This document shows positions 1 through 7,264 of a stretch of DNA of 56,964 nucleotides, one piece after another. Under the pieces are notes generated by a model, which had not been told where the DNA came from, ran no database searches, and saw only the letters and a program-made list of their open reading frames with translations. The DNA is from Flavobacteriales bacterium UBA7325 (GTDB taxonomy: Bacteria; Bacteroidota; Bacteroidia; Flavobacteriales_D; Crocinitomicaceae). Numbering within the stretch: the first letter of the stretch is position 1; the number at the start of each line of letters is the position of its first letter. Both the position numbers and the translations under genes were made by a program. Location of the stretch: NCBI GenBank assembly GCA_002471375.1, contig DKPV01000021.1, positions 1 through 56,964 on the forward strand, read 5' to 3'.

Positions 1-750
1 ACCATTAAGATTGGAAGTGTTTTCAACTAGGACTGCTACGGAGCTGTCATTCGACAATTCTTCAAGATCATTTTTCAAACTTGAGGAAAAATCCATTTGT
101 CCACACAGAATCATTTTCTTTGGGGAACTAATCCATGCTTCGCGTAAGGAAATTTTTTCTTCTTCAGTCAATTCAAAATCAGCGGAAAGATGATCAATTG
201 AACTCTTCTTCTCCCAATCATATTCTTCTATCTCGTATAATGGTTCTGTTAAAGGAACATTGAAATGTATTGGCCCAACCCACTTATTAAGGGCCGCATT
301 GAATGCAATAGATACATCTTCCTCCGAACACTTATGTTCGGAGACAGTCATTTGATATCGAATATGATTCGCATAAACACCCTTCTGAACAATCGTTTGT
401 CCATCGCCATGATCAACCCATTCAGCAGGACGATCTGCAGATAAAACAACTAATGGAATCTCTTGATAATATGCTTCAGCAACGGCTGGATAATAATTCA
501 ACAATGCTGATCCAGATGTACAAACCAGACCAACTGGTGCAGACAATGCCTGTGCCATACCGAGCGCATAAAAAGCAGCACTTCTTTCGTCATGAATAAC
601 AATTGTTTCGATATCTGGATGCTGATCGATCGCAATTACAAGAGGTGCATTACGCGAACCCGGTGAACAGACGACATGTTTCATTCCATGACGTGTACAT
701 TCATCGATGAGTGCAGAAATTCCGGGCTTATTTGTTGTGCGTATACGCAT
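1..750 (-). CDS. menD: MenD, 2-succinyl-5-enolpyruvyl-6-hydroxy-3-cyclohexene-1-carboxylate synthase (N-terminal part)
   Basis: This frame opens at an ATG at 750 and stays open for 250 codons to the left edge, so the C-terminal half is outside the window. MenD is a thiamine-diphosphate enzyme that joins isochorismate and 2-oxoglutarate in menaquinone synthesis. The N-terminal pyrimidine-binding domain is clear: SPGSRNAPL at residues 29-37 and HDERSAAF at 53-60, where Glu55 corresponds to the cofactor-activating glutamate of the family, then the VCTSGSALLNYYPAV segment at 76-90. It starts 20 bp after the menF stop, as the third gene of a minus-strand men operon. Identification is firm; only the length is unknown. 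Confidence 0.95.
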   Translation of the reverse strand, partial: MRIRTTNKPGISALIDECTRHGMKHVVCSPGSRNAPLVIAIDQHPDIETIVIHDERSAAFYALGMAQALSAPVGLVCTSGSALLNYYPAVAEAYYQEIPLVVLSADRPAEWVDHGDGQTIVQKGVYANHIRYQMTVSEHKCSEEDVSIAFNAALNKWVGPIHFNVPLTEPLYEIEEYDWEKKSSIDHLSADFELTEEEKISLREAWISSPKKMILCGQMDFSSSLKNDLEELSNDSSVAVLVENTSNLNG

Positions 751-770
751 AATTAGAATTGGAGATAAAA

Positions 771-1724
771 TTACTCCTTTTCTAGGATGTCTAGAAGGGT
801 TCTTGATTTATTTTCGGTTTCCTCCCATTCTTTTTCACTCAAGGAATCTTTTGTAAAGCCTCCTCCCAGGTACAAAAAGCATTTATCCTCGATAAGTTTT
901 GCGCATCTGAGATTAACGTAGAGTTTAGAATTATCTCCTAAAATTCCAATATAGCCAGCGTAGAGTTCCCTATTAGTAGCTTCGATATTTGTTATCAATT
1001 CTAGCGCACTTTTTCGTGGGAGGCCACTAACAGCAGGTGTTGGATGTAACTCCCTGGCAACATCGAGAACACTCACAGCATCGAGTCGGCACTGAAAATC
1101 TGTCGCAATGTGCCTAACAGGCCCGGCAATCAAGTCATACGAATTGCTTCGAGCAACATTATCAATGTTCAACTTTGTTAAAGTCTCCGAAATGAAATCA
1201 GTGACATACCTCTGTTCGAGTATTTCTTTTTCACCCCATGCCGACGCATCATTTGATTTCATCGTGCCGGCTAAGGCAATTGTCTTAAGTTCATCTCGAG
1301 ATCCAGACACCAGGATTTCAGGCGTAGCGCCTACCCAAGTCCCAAACAAATCACTTGACGCCAAATAAACAAATGCATCAGGATACGCTTCACAAAGTCG
1401 TTCAAAAATTTCAACAGGATTATATAAAGTTTTCACTTCCTTAATTCTAGAGAAGATTGCCTTCGATAAGCTTTGCTCAACTATCTCATCGATAAATGCG
1501 TTAGCTTTCCCAAGGTATTCAGCTTTTGAATAACATGTAGGCGATTCGAAGTGCACCTCTTTGTTATCAAGGATTGACCCTTCTTCAAACCAAAAGCCTT
1601 CTTTACCTTCAAAGGGGCATATGATAAATCCATTTTTAAATTCTGAAGCCAAAACTGACTTGAAAGAACCTTGTTTAACGGTCACACCCTCAGAAGGGAC
1701 TCTATAACGGAGATTATCATTCAT
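771..1724 (-). CDS. menF: Isochorismate synthase (MenF type)
   Basis: A chorismate-binding-fold enzyme converting chorismate to isochorismate, the entry step to menaquinone. Family motifs are visible: GATPEILVSG in the middle, then HPTPAVSGLP, YAGYIGILG, LYVNLRCAKL and a C-terminal LGGGFTKDS segment. A lysine in the SKAIFSR segment is a candidate for the general base. It is short at 317 residues because the usual N-terminal region is reduced, as is common in Bacteroidota. I place the start at the ATG at 1724, one base past the TAG of the upstream gene; an in-frame TTG at 1742 would add six residues but would overlap that gene. MenD follows after 20 bp, which supports MenF over a siderophore isochorismate synthase. 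Confidence 0.9.
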   Translation of the reverse strand: MNDNLRYRVPSEGVTVKQGSFKSVLASEFKNGFIICPFEGKEGFWFEEGSILDNKEVHFESPTCYSKAEYLGKANAFIDEIVEQSLSKAIFSRIKEVKTLYNPVEIFERLCEAYPDAFVYLASSDLFGTWVGATPEILVSGSRDELKTIALAGTMKSNDASAWGEKEILEQRYVTDFISETLTKLNIDNVARSNSYDLIAGPVRHIATDFQCRLDAVSVLDVARELHPTPAVSGLPRKSALELITNIEATNRELYAGYIGILGDNSKLYVNLRCAKLIEDKCFLYLGGGFTKDSLSEKEWEETENKSRTLLDILEKE

Positions 1725-1725
1725 T

Positions 1726-2148
1726 CTACGATCTCGGGACAATCATAACGGTTAGTCTTCCAGTACAAATCAGCTTATCGGTTGCTTGATCCCAAATATC
1801 AACTTGCCATACGTGAGTTCTCTTTCCAGCATGTACAATTAGGCCTTTCGCTAGAACACTTCCAGAACTAACAGCGCCAAGATGATTTGCATTAACCTCT
1901 ACTCCAACCGGAGCTTCTTTTTCGATATCTATCAAAAGAACAGAACCCATAGACCCTATTGTTTCAATTAGCGCAGCGCTAGCTCCTCCATGAAGTAACC
2001 CCATAGGTTGATGAGTGCGATTATCCACAGGCATAGTCGCCTTTATGTAATCACCGCCAATTTCGATACACTCAATTCCAAGTTGCTCCATGAGAGTACC
2101 TTTGTTCATTGAGTTTACTAATTCTACTGAGACCTGTTTCAATTTCAT
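1726..2148 (-). CDS. menI: Hotdog-fold thioesterase, probable 1,4-dihydroxy-2-naphthoyl-CoA hydrolase
   Basis: A 140-residue PaaI/YdiI-type hotdog thioesterase. The signature HQPMGLLHGGASAALIETIG is at residues 46-65; Glu62 is in the position of the catalytic carboxylate of YdiI-type enzymes, with His53 in the preceding loop. It is the first gene of the operon that continues with menF and menD, so hydrolysis of 1,4-dihydroxy-2-naphthoyl-CoA in menaquinone synthesis is the likely role. That substrate is inferred from context; the sequence alone would also fit a phenylacetate-type thioesterase. A promoter-like TAATTTCA lies four bases before the ATG. Confidence 0.8.
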   Translation of the reverse strand: MKLKQVSVELVNSMNKGTLMEQLGIECIEIGGDYIKATMPVDNRTHQPMGLLHGGASAALIETIGSMGSVLLIDIEKEAPVGVEVNANHLGAVSSGSVLAKGLIVHAGKRTHVWQVDIWDQATDKLICTGRLTVMIVPRS

Positions 2149-2152
2149 TTTG

Positions 2153-2160
2153 TGAAATTA
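2153..2160 (-). promoter_or_regulatory. Putative -7 box (TAATTTCA) for the men operon
   Basis: Read on the minus strand, TAATTTCA ends four bases before the menI ATG at 2148. It is a variant of the Bacteroidota -7 consensus TAnnTTTG and sits at the same distance as in several other genes here, so the transcript would be nearly leaderless. I see no clear -33 TTTG. Confidence 0.4.
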
Positions 2161-2229
2161 ACCAGAATTAACAACAATCTACCGTTGATGAATAATCAAT
2201 TCAGCAAGTAAACAGAGAATGATTTCAAT

Positions 2230-2237
2230 TAATTTTG
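2230..2237 (+). promoter_or_regulatory. -7 box (TAATTTTG) for murB; decides its start
   Basis: An exact match to TAnnTTTG ends five bases before the ATG at 2243. Because transcription would begin at about that ATG, the in-frame ATG at 2219, which lies upstream of the box, is unlikely to be the start. Confidence 0.6.
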
Positions 2238-2242
2238 TCGTT

Positions 2243-3250
2243 ATGATCGAACGGAACGTCAATTTAAAGTCCTTCAATACATTTGGAATCGCTGCGAATG
2301 CATCTCGATTCTCTCGGTTCTCCTCAGTAGAAGAATTGCGCTCCTTACTCTCAGAGGTTGGAGAGGACAAGCTGCTGATTTTGGGAGGTGGCAGTAACGT
2401 ACTCTTTACAGAAGATTTTGATGGTATTGTCCTCCGGAATGAGATTACGGGTATCGAAGTAATACAAGAATCTGACACTGAAATTCTCGTTAAATCAGGA
2501 TCGGGAGAAGTATGGCATGAATTCGTGATGTCATGCGTAGACAACGATTATGGTGGAATTGAAAATTTATCACTAATACCAGGAAGCGTTGGTGCAAGTC
2601 CAATGCAAAACATCGGGGCCTATGGAGTTGAGGTCAAGGATGTTTTTGAATCCCTAGAAGCGTTCCACATTAAAACTGGCGAGGTCCATACTTTTTACAA
2701 CAAATCATGTGAGTTTGGCTACCGCGAGAGTGTCTTCAAAAGAAAATTCAAAGATCAGTACATTATAACCTCCGTTACATACCGACTCACGAAGCAACAT
2801 GAAATTAACGTAAGTTATGGTGCAATAGAGTCGGAGTTAGTTAAAATGGAAATTGATAACCCTACGATCAAGGACATTAGTAATGCAGTTATCGCTATAC
2901 GTTCAAGTAAGCTCCCGGACCCATCAAAAATTGGAAATGCAGGTAGCTTCTTCAAGAATCCAGTCGTTGATCCTGAATTAGTTGAAAAGATCAAAGAAAG
3001 CTACGAAAATGTGCCAAACTATCCTGCGCCAGATGGAAAAGTAAAGCTAGCTGCAGGATGGCTCATTGATCAAGCTGGCTGGAAAGGGAAGACTCTTGGT
3101 TCATATGGCGTCCACAAACTTCAAGCGTTGGTATTAGTGAATTATTCAGATTGCACTGGAGCCAATATTCTTGATCTGTCAAGTGATATCATCGCAGATA
3201 TTCATGAAAAATTTGGAATTACGCTTGAGCGTGAAGTAAATATTATCTAG
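2243..3250 (+). CDS. murB: UDP-N-acetylenolpyruvoylglucosamine reductase
   Basis: MurB uses NADPH and FAD to reduce the enolpyruvyl group, giving UDP-N-acetylmuramate for peptidoglycan. Visible family features are an N-terminal NTFGIAANA segment, the FAD-binding LGGGSNVLF, IPGSVGASPMQNIGAYGVEV in the FAD domain, GYRESVFK, the substrate-domain GNAGSFFKNP with its conserved serine, and a C-terminal GITLEREV with the late glutamate. The E. coli-like organisation without a large domain deletion indicates a type I enzyme. The chosen start gives 335 residues; 2219 would add eight. It converges on the helicase gene with 18 bp between stops. Confidence 0.95.
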   Translation: MIERNVNLKSFNTFGIAANASRFSRFSSVEELRSLLSEVGEDKLLILGGGSNVLFTEDFDGIVLRNEITGIEVIQESDTEILVKSGSGEVWHEFVMSCVDNDYGGIENLSLIPGSVGASPMQNIGAYGVEVKDVFESLEAFHIKTGEVHTFYNKSCEFGYRESVFKRKFKDQYIITSVTYRLTKQHEINVSYGAIESELVKMEIDNPTIKDISNAVIAIRSSKLPDPSKIGNAGSFFKNPVVDPELVEKIKESYENVPNYPAPDGKVKLAAGWLIDQAGWKGKTLGSYGVHKLQALVLVNYSDCTGANILDLSSDIIADIHEKFGITLEREVNII

Positions 3251-3268
3251 AGCAAAGAGCGTTTTTAT

Positions 3269-4501
3269 TTATCTCCAAGTATCCTCAGTACCGTCTTCTT
3301 CATTCGAATCTTTCAGAAGTTTCTTCCAATCATCTGAACCATCTTCACTTTCATTCAGGATTGATTGATAGTCACCTTTGGTCACTTCAAATCGTTCCAA
3401 AGGTTCACCTGTATACTCCTCAATTGCCTCAAGGTACTCCATCTCCGCATCACAGAAAAAAGACATTGCTTGTCCCATTCTTTTACCTCTACCTGTTCGA
3501 CCACAACGGTGAACATAATTCTCTGGTACATCTGGAAGATCATAATTCACAACCAAATCAACTTCAGGAATATCAATGCCTCGTGCCGCAACGTCCGTTG
3601 TAATCAAGACTCGATTTTCACCAGTTCTAAATCTTTCTAATATTAGAAAACGATCTTTCTGATCTATTCCACCATGCAGAGCCTCTGAAGCTATCAGAAC
3701 TCGCTTCATTGCCGCAACTACGCGCTCAACTCTAACTTTTGTCCTTACGAATACAACAACTTTATGCCCTGCGTATTCTTTAAGCATATTCTCCAAGAAG
3801 AAACGCTTATCATCCATTTCGATATTCACTACCGCATGTCTAATAGTATTTGCTACAGGATTCTTAGGAGAAATCTGAATACGGATAGCATCACTCACCA
3901 CATCATATGCTAGTGACTTTATCTTCTTCGAAATTGTTGCGGAGAAAAAAAGCGTTTGACGTCGTTTCGGTATTTTGTATAAAATATCTTTGATATCCTT
4001 AGCAAAGCCAAGATCCATCATAAGATCGGCTTCATCTAAGATCAAGTATTCAACACCACTAACATCCAAGGCACCCTGTGAAATCAAATCAAACATTCGA
4101 CCTGGTGTTGCTACCAACACATCTACACCATTATTAAGTGTTGCTATTTGCTGATCTTGTTCGACGCCACCAAAAAGTCCAAATGACTTCACACGGGTGC
4201 GCTTTCCAATTTCACGATATACCGCTGCTATTTGTTTCGCAAGTTCCCGCGTCGGAACCATCACCAAACACTTCACGCCATTATTCGATGAGTATTTAGA
4301 GCGGCGTTTATTTATCATGTGAATCGTAGGTATAGCAAAGGCCGCAGTCTTACCTGTTCCTGTTTGTGCTATCGCCATAACGTCTTCACCATTCAAAATG
4401 TGAGATATAGATTTAAACTGAATATCCGTCGGACGCTTATATCCGAGAACTTCAAGCTGCTCTTTAATCTCAGGGGCTATTGAATAATCTGAAAACTTCA
4501 T
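3269..4501 (-). CDS. DEAD-box ATP-dependent RNA helicase (RhlE/CshA-like)
   Basis: A 410-residue superfamily 2 RNA helicase of the cytoplasm, probably in ribosome assembly or RNA turnover. The order is complete: Q motif around RPTDIQFKSI (Gln28), Walker A AQTGTGKT at 45-52, PTRELA, the ATPGR segment, DEAD near 155, SAT, then the second RecA domain with RGIDIP and HRCGRTGR. The tail after about residue 375 is short and acidic, unlike the long basic tails of DbpA or DeaD, so an exact subfamily is not assigned. Its ATG is less than 20 bp past a terminator-like hairpin and I find no promoter box between them, so expression may depend on read-through. Confidence 0.93.
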   Translation of the reverse strand: MKFSDYSIAPEIKEQLEVLGYKRPTDIQFKSISHILNGEDVMAIAQTGTGKTAAFAIPTIHMINKRRSKYSSNNGVKCLVMVPTRELAKQIAAVYREIGKRTRVKSFGLFGGVEQDQQIATLNNGVDVLVATPGRMFDLISQGALDVSGVEYLILDEADLMMDLGFAKDIKDILYKIPKRRQTLFFSATISKKIKSLAYDVVSDAIRIQISPKNPVANTIRHAVVNIEMDDKRFFLENMLKEYAGHKVVVFVRTKVRVERVVAAMKRVLIASEALHGGIDQKDRFLILERFRTGENRVLITTDVAARGIDIPEVDLVVNYDLPDVPENYVHRCGRTGRGKRMGQAMSFFCDAEMEYLEAIEEYTGEPLERFEVTKGDYQSILNESEDGSDDWKKLLKDSNEEDGTEDTWR

Positions 4502-4515
4502 ATGAATTGTTCAAA

Positions 4516-4560
4516 CAAAAAAAGGACTTCAATTCTGAAACAGAACGAAGTCCTTTAAAA
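4516..4560 (-). terminator. Intrinsic terminator or attenuator between the zinc-ribbon gene and the helicase
   Basis: Perfect 10-bp arms at 4521-4530 and 4547-4556 (AAAGGACTTC / GAAGTCCTTT), with a smaller TTCTG/CAGAA stem inside. On the minus strand a run of seven to eight T follows. An A-run on the other flank makes it potentially bidirectional. It ends the Nif3/zinc-ribbon transcript and lies in the leader of the helicase. Confidence 0.85.
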
Positions 4561-4575
4561 AATAATTATTTGTTC

Positions 4576-5328
4576 TTAATCCTCTGTTTCTTGAGAGGGA
4601 ACCAAGATACGTCCACAGTGCTCACAAGCAATTACTTTCTTCTTTGCTTGAATATCTAATTTACGTTGTGGTGGAATCTTGTTAAAACATCCTCCACAAG
4701 AATCGCGATCTACAGGCACAACAGCTAGTCCGTTGTGTGCACTCGTACGAAGACGTGTATAAGCAGCAGATAATCTATCATCTAATTTCTTCAATGCAGA
4801 TTTCGACTTCTTTTCTAATTTCTCTTCTTGAGTTTGAGTTTCAGCAACGATCTCGTCCAACTCAGCTTTCTTAGATTTTAAATCTTCAGCTCTGAACGAT
4901 CTTCTCTCTTTTGCTTCATCAAGAATTTCCTTCTTGTTAGAGATTTTGATCTTTCCTTCTTTTGTACGTTTCTCGTTCAATTTGATTTCCAATTCTTGGA
5001 ATTCAATCTCTTTCGAAATTGATTCAAATTCACGGTTGTTTCGTACGTTATTTTGTTGCTCTTTGTACTTAGCGATTGCAGTTTCAGCATCTTTATTGGC
5101 ATTTTTTCGGTCAGCAACGTCAGTATCTAGCGTTTTGATCTCTTCCTCCATTTTACCAATTCTCAGGTCTAATCCTTCGATCTCATCCTCCAAATCTTGA
5201 ACTTCTAATGGAAGCTCTCCTCGGATAGTTCTAATTCTATCGATCTCTGAATCAATCTTTTGCAAAACATATAGACTGTCGAGCTTTTCAGCTATTGTCA
5301 TCTCGTTCTTCTTTGCCGTTTTCGCCAT
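4576..5328 (-). CDS. Coiled-coil protein with C-terminal C4 zinc ribbon
   Basis: 250 residues: a long charged heptad-rich helical region, about residues 15-200, forms a coiled-coil hairpin, followed by a C4 zinc ribbon with Cys211, Cys214, Cys235 and Cys238 (CGGC...CEHC). This architecture matches the CT398-like family of nucleic-acid-associated proteins, whose biochemical function is not settled. It has no signal peptide and so is cytoplasmic. The ATG is four bases after the Nif3-like stop codon; the two are commonly neighbours in Bacteroidota and probably cotranscribed. The terminator at 4516-4560 follows. Confidence 0.85.
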   Translation of the reverse strand: MAKTAKKNEMTIAEKLDSLYVLQKIDSEIDRIRTIRGELPLEVQDLEDEIEGLDLRIGKMEEEIKTLDTDVADRKNANKDAETAIAKYKEQQNNVRNNREFESISKEIEFQELEIKLNEKRTKEGKIKISNKKEILDEAKERRSFRAEDLKSKKAELDEIVAETQTQEEKLEKKSKSALKKLDDRLSAAYTRLRTSAHNGLAVVPVDRDSCGGCFNKIPPQRKLDIQAKKKVIACEHCGRILVPSQETED

Positions 5329-5332
5329 GAGC

Positions 5333-6427
5333 TTAAAAATATTTTATCGGATTCGTGTTTATCTTAGTTAATTGAACCGCAAATTTAGGGAATTTTTTCG
5401 TCAAAATGTCTCTTAATAGGTGAGAAGTGAACTGCTCACTCTCGTAATGTCCAATATCAGCTATCACAATTTGATCTTCTGCATCAAAAAACTCATGATA
5501 TTTGTAGTCACCAGTGATGAAAAAATCAGCCTTCGCAGCTCGAGCATTTCTTAACAAGAAACTCCCAGCACCTCCGCAAAAAGCTACCGTTTTCACTTTA
5601 TTCCCACTGAGCTTAGTATGCCGAATGACCTCACATCCAAATGACTCTTTTACAGATTTCAGAAACACCTCTTCATCCATTACTTCATCCAACTCACCTA
5701 CCATACCAGCTCCTTCAAATTCATTATCTATCAAAGATGCGTATGCTTCGTGCGCAACTTGTTCATATGGATGGGCTGTTTTCATAGCCCTAACAACAGA
5801 TGACAAAGAATGACTCGGAACTATAACCTCTAAGCGTGATTCTTTTTCCTTAGCTAATTTACCAAAAGATCCTGAATATGGATTAGATCCTTCCAATGGC
5901 TGAAACGTTCCAACACCATTGCTAGAAAAACTACAATTGGAATAATTACCTATATCCCCAGCTCCTGCAGCAAACAATGCCTCACGAACTTCATTCAAAT
6001 GTGTGTCGGGCACGAAACAGACTAGCTTGTTTAGGACATTAGATTTAGGAGAGAGTATTTTCAAATTCTTTAAACCTAGACGTCTGCCGATTTCAGCATT
6101 CACACCGAACCGATAATTGTCCAGGTTAGTATGTATCGCATAGATGGCAATGTCGTTTTTGATAGCCTTTATTACAGTGCGCTCCACATAATCCTTCCCA
6201 TTCAATTTCTTGAGTCCTCTAAAAACAATAGGATGATGCGCAATAATCAATTGGCAATTGGTTTCAATAGCTTCTTCAACTATGGATTCAATACAATCAA
6301 GACTAATCAAAGCCCTAGTGACCTCGCTAGATGGATCGCCTACAATTAGACCTGAATTATCATAAGATTCTTGACTGGATATAGGCGCCAGAGACTCAAG
6401 GAAGTTGGTAATATCTCTAATTAACAT
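5333..6427 (-). CDS. Nif3-like dinuclear metal centre protein (YqfO/YbgI family)
   Basis: 364 residues, the long form with a PII/CutA-like domain inserted at about 130-240 between the two halves of the Nif3 fold. Metal ligands can be seen: AHHPIVF with His64 and His65, IHTNLD near residue 98, and GHYESEQ near the C-terminus. The family forms toroidal hexamers binding two metals per subunit; it is often annotated as GTP cyclohydrolase 1 type 2, but the physiological reaction is unproven and I do not assert it. It lies 18 bp after the outer-membrane protein gene and four bases before the zinc-ribbon gene. Confidence 0.9.
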   Translation of the reverse strand: MLIRDITNFLESLAPISSQESYDNSGLIVGDPSSEVTRALISLDCIESIVEEAIETNCQLIIAHHPIVFRGLKKLNGKDYVERTVIKAIKNDIAIYAIHTNLDNYRFGVNAEIGRRLGLKNLKILSPKSNVLNKLVCFVPDTHLNEVREALFAAGAGDIGNYSNCSFSSNGVGTFQPLEGSNPYSGSFGKLAKEKESRLEVIVPSHSLSSVVRAMKTAHPYEQVAHEAYASLIDNEFEGAGMVGELDEVMDEEVFLKSVKESFGCEVIRHTKLSGNKVKTVAFCGGAGSFLLRNARAAKADFFITGDYKYHEFFDAEDQIVIADIGHYESEQFTSHLLRDILTKKFPKFAVQLTKINTNPIKYF

Positions 6428-6445
6428 ATTTGGTTGACTTAATTT

Positions 6446-7174
6446 CTACAGATACATTGTCAAGCCTAGGTCAAAACCCAGCGCTCGTCCAAAATGATCG
6501 TAAGCATCTAATTGTTCATATGAGTCTGTTAGTTGAATCCTGTACTCAGGCATAAACAACAAAGCCCATCTCTTCGAAAACTTTAATTGAACCCCAATAT
6601 TCACTGATGCACTCAACACAAAAGATGAATATCCATTTTTTCGTTTAATGGTTTCGCTTCCAGTTGCGTTCTTTTCAGTTTTCCACTCTAGATCCTGACG
6701 ATAGCCACTAAACAATTGTGGCGTTAATCCACCACCAGCGAAAACTTTAATCTCGTTTCCATATGTGAAAAGTGCTTTGACCGGCATGGCAATGTATGAA
6801 TATGTAGTATTGTAGGTAAATAAGGAATCTGGAGTCTCGTACTTGAAACTTTCACCATTCCTGAGATAGGAAATACCTCCTTGAATTGACAAATACTTGT
6901 TTACACGAGTTCGATATCCAAGCCCAAATGACCAAGAATTTAGAAAGCTCTCGAATTCGCGATCTCCAAGTGGTTCTGCACTTAACTCTTCACTTTCTGT
7001 CAACAAACTGCTCGTTCTAGACCAATTCGAGACCAGGTAAATTTCCGTTGCATCATCCTCCTGCCCCTCGACGGGCTCTACCGCCTCTTCTCCGCCTATT
7101 TCAATTTGGGCATTTAACTTAGGGACAATTGTTACAAGTCCAATGATGAGCAAAGATGATAATCTAAAATCCAT
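6446..7174 (-). CDS. Small outer-membrane beta-barrel protein
   Basis: 242 residues with a signal peptide at about 1-22 ending in LNA-Q, an acidic Glu-rich linker near 25-40, then alternating strands (FGLGYRTRVNKYLSIQGGISYL, AMPVKALFTYG, FAGGGLTPQLF, SVNIGVQLKF) and an aromatic terminal strand (ALGFDLGLTMYL). This is the pattern of the OmpX/OmpA-like eight-stranded porin-family proteins common in Bacteroidota. Function is unknown. The glycine-rich KVFAGGGLTP turn is typical of the family. It is divergent from the sulfatase gene at 7265. Confidence 0.75.
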   Translation of the reverse strand: MDFRLSSLLIIGLVTIVPKLNAQIEIGGEEAVEPVEGQEDDATEIYLVSNWSRTSSLLTESEELSAEPLGDREFESFLNSWSFGLGYRTRVNKYLSIQGGISYLRNGESFKYETPDSLFTYNTTYSYIAMPVKALFTYGNEIKVFAGGGLTPQLFSGYRQDLEWKTEKNATGSETIKRKNGYSSFVLSASVNIGVQLKFSKRWALLFMPEYRIQLTDSYEQLDAYDHFGRALGFDLGLTMYL

Positions 7175-7250
7175 AAAATCAATTTACTATTGCTACGAAT
7201 ATCGGAAAATAAATGAAGAGTATCACAACTGTTCAGTCAATGAGAATCAT

Positions 7251-7258
7251 TACTTTTG
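7251..7258 (+). promoter_or_regulatory. -7 box (TACTTTTG) before the membrane sulfatase gene
   Basis: A match to TAnnTTTG ending six bases before the ATG at 7265. It is probably the promoter for the run of genes to 14868, with a nearly leaderless first message. No convincing -33 element is seen. Confidence 0.5.
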
Positions 7259-7264
7259 ACTTGA

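Noticed and set aside
2179..2544. Minus-strand frame overlapping the murB start
   Set aside because: Low-complexity Ser/Thr-rich shadow of murB; no motif.
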